DNA from: Natronoplasma sp964602715
GTDB lineage: Archaea; Thermoplasmatota; Thermoplasmata; Halarchaeoplasmatales; Halarchaeoplasmataceae
DNA: 31,587 bases
Direction of reading: 5' to 3'
Assembly: GCA_964602715.1 (NCBI GenBank)
Contig: CAZRSB010000019.1
Location: 1 to 31,587 of the forward strand
Shown here one piece after another: positions 31,483 to 31,587 of this stretch. The notes under the pieces were generated by a model. It worked only from the letters and a program-made list of their open reading frames with translations, was not told where the DNA came from and searched no databases. The position numbers and the translations under genes were made by a program. Numbering within the stretch: position 1 is the first letter of the stretch; each line of letters opens with the position of its first letter.

Positions 31483-31587
31483 TAGTCAATGATTCGACTT
31501 TTTGTACTCAGGAGGAATTAGATAAATTCCTCTAGTCACAAAATGAATTTTGTTCCTACAAGGAATTAGATAAATTCCTCTTAGTCA
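31483..31587. repeat. start of a dyad-containing repeat array at window edge
   Basis: A ~26-nt unit occurs at 31513-31538 and again at 31561-31587 with one inserted T, 48 nt apart. Each unit contains the hairpin GGAATTAGATAAATTCC and ends in TAGTCA. A third TAGTCA lies at 31483-31488, 50 nt before the second. The 22-nt segment between the two units is itself nearly palindromic (CAAAATGAATTTTG). The array runs off the window. The spacing is short for CRISPR; a tandem repeat family is likelier. The rest of 31392-31482 holds a promoter region and no gene. Confidence 0.6.

Noticed and set aside
31513..31587. A CRISPR array at the right edge
   Set aside because: Only two units are visible, the start-to-start distance is 48 nt, the interval is a near-palindrome, and no cas genes are in the window. 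It is reported as a repeat of unknown type.

Overview
The window comes from an archaeon, most likely an anaerobic euryarchaeote. It carries RadA, Rpo11 (RpoL), archaeal-type TruD, archease, an Lrp/AsnC regulator and several genes whose ATG lies about 22-30 nt from a TATA element with no Shine-Dalgarno site (leaderless). It also has strict-anaerobe oxidative-stress proteins and a ferredoxin-dependent 2-oxoacid oxidoreductase. The proteins are rich in Asp and Glu, which would fit a salt-adapted cell. I cannot name a genus from sequence reading alone.

Layout. 1-3160 (minus) is an operon for an envelope ABC system: a membrane-anchored secreted protein, an ATPase, an ABC-2 permease and a second secreted protein cut by the window edge. 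A secreted Trp/Tyr-rich protein (3230-3943) diverges from the same TATA region. At 4050-4245 lies a decayed, internally deleted copy of the anchored protein gene. 4280-8405 (minus) holds two fusion proteins: VOC-nitroreductase, and a GNAT domain joined to about 900 residues of beta-rich sequence. 8452-11856 is the most unusual part: two paralogous ATPase-wHTH-nuclease genes (COG1672/DUF234 type) associated with three copies of a ~40-nt palindrome-centred repeat, with a RecB-like nuclease fragment between them. 11985-13400 (minus) holds an Lrp regulator, sfsA and a small Cys protein.

13671-16370 (plus) is a compact oxidative-stress cluster: ferritin-like diiron protein, rubredoxin, 1-Cys peroxiredoxin, superoxide reductase, rubrerythrin and ferritin. 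Together they can turn superoxide and peroxide into water using rubredoxin electrons and store the iron. 16423-19506 continues with a two-subunit 2-oxoacid:ferredoxin oxidoreductase and a nitroreductase. 19529-21232 (minus) holds an acetate-transporter-family protein, a NUDIX hydrolase and an HD phosphohydrolase. 21367-24395 (plus) holds a NYN-domain protein, an orphan protein, an acidic lipoprotein and ThiC.

24445-31424 is information processing and maturation: Rpo11 and TruD (plus), an SCP2-like protein and RNase HII (minus), HypF (plus), then RadA, archease and a DUF296/PPC protein (minus). A stem-loop with its own possible minus-strand promoter and terminator sits between hypF and radA. 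The last 105 bases contain the start of a dyad-containing repeat that runs off the window.

The best candidate for an undescribed system is the ATPase-nuclease pair with its flanking palindromes. Mobility, autoregulation or self-recognition by the nuclease are inferences from the layout. No tRNA, rRNA or confirmed CRISPR array was found.
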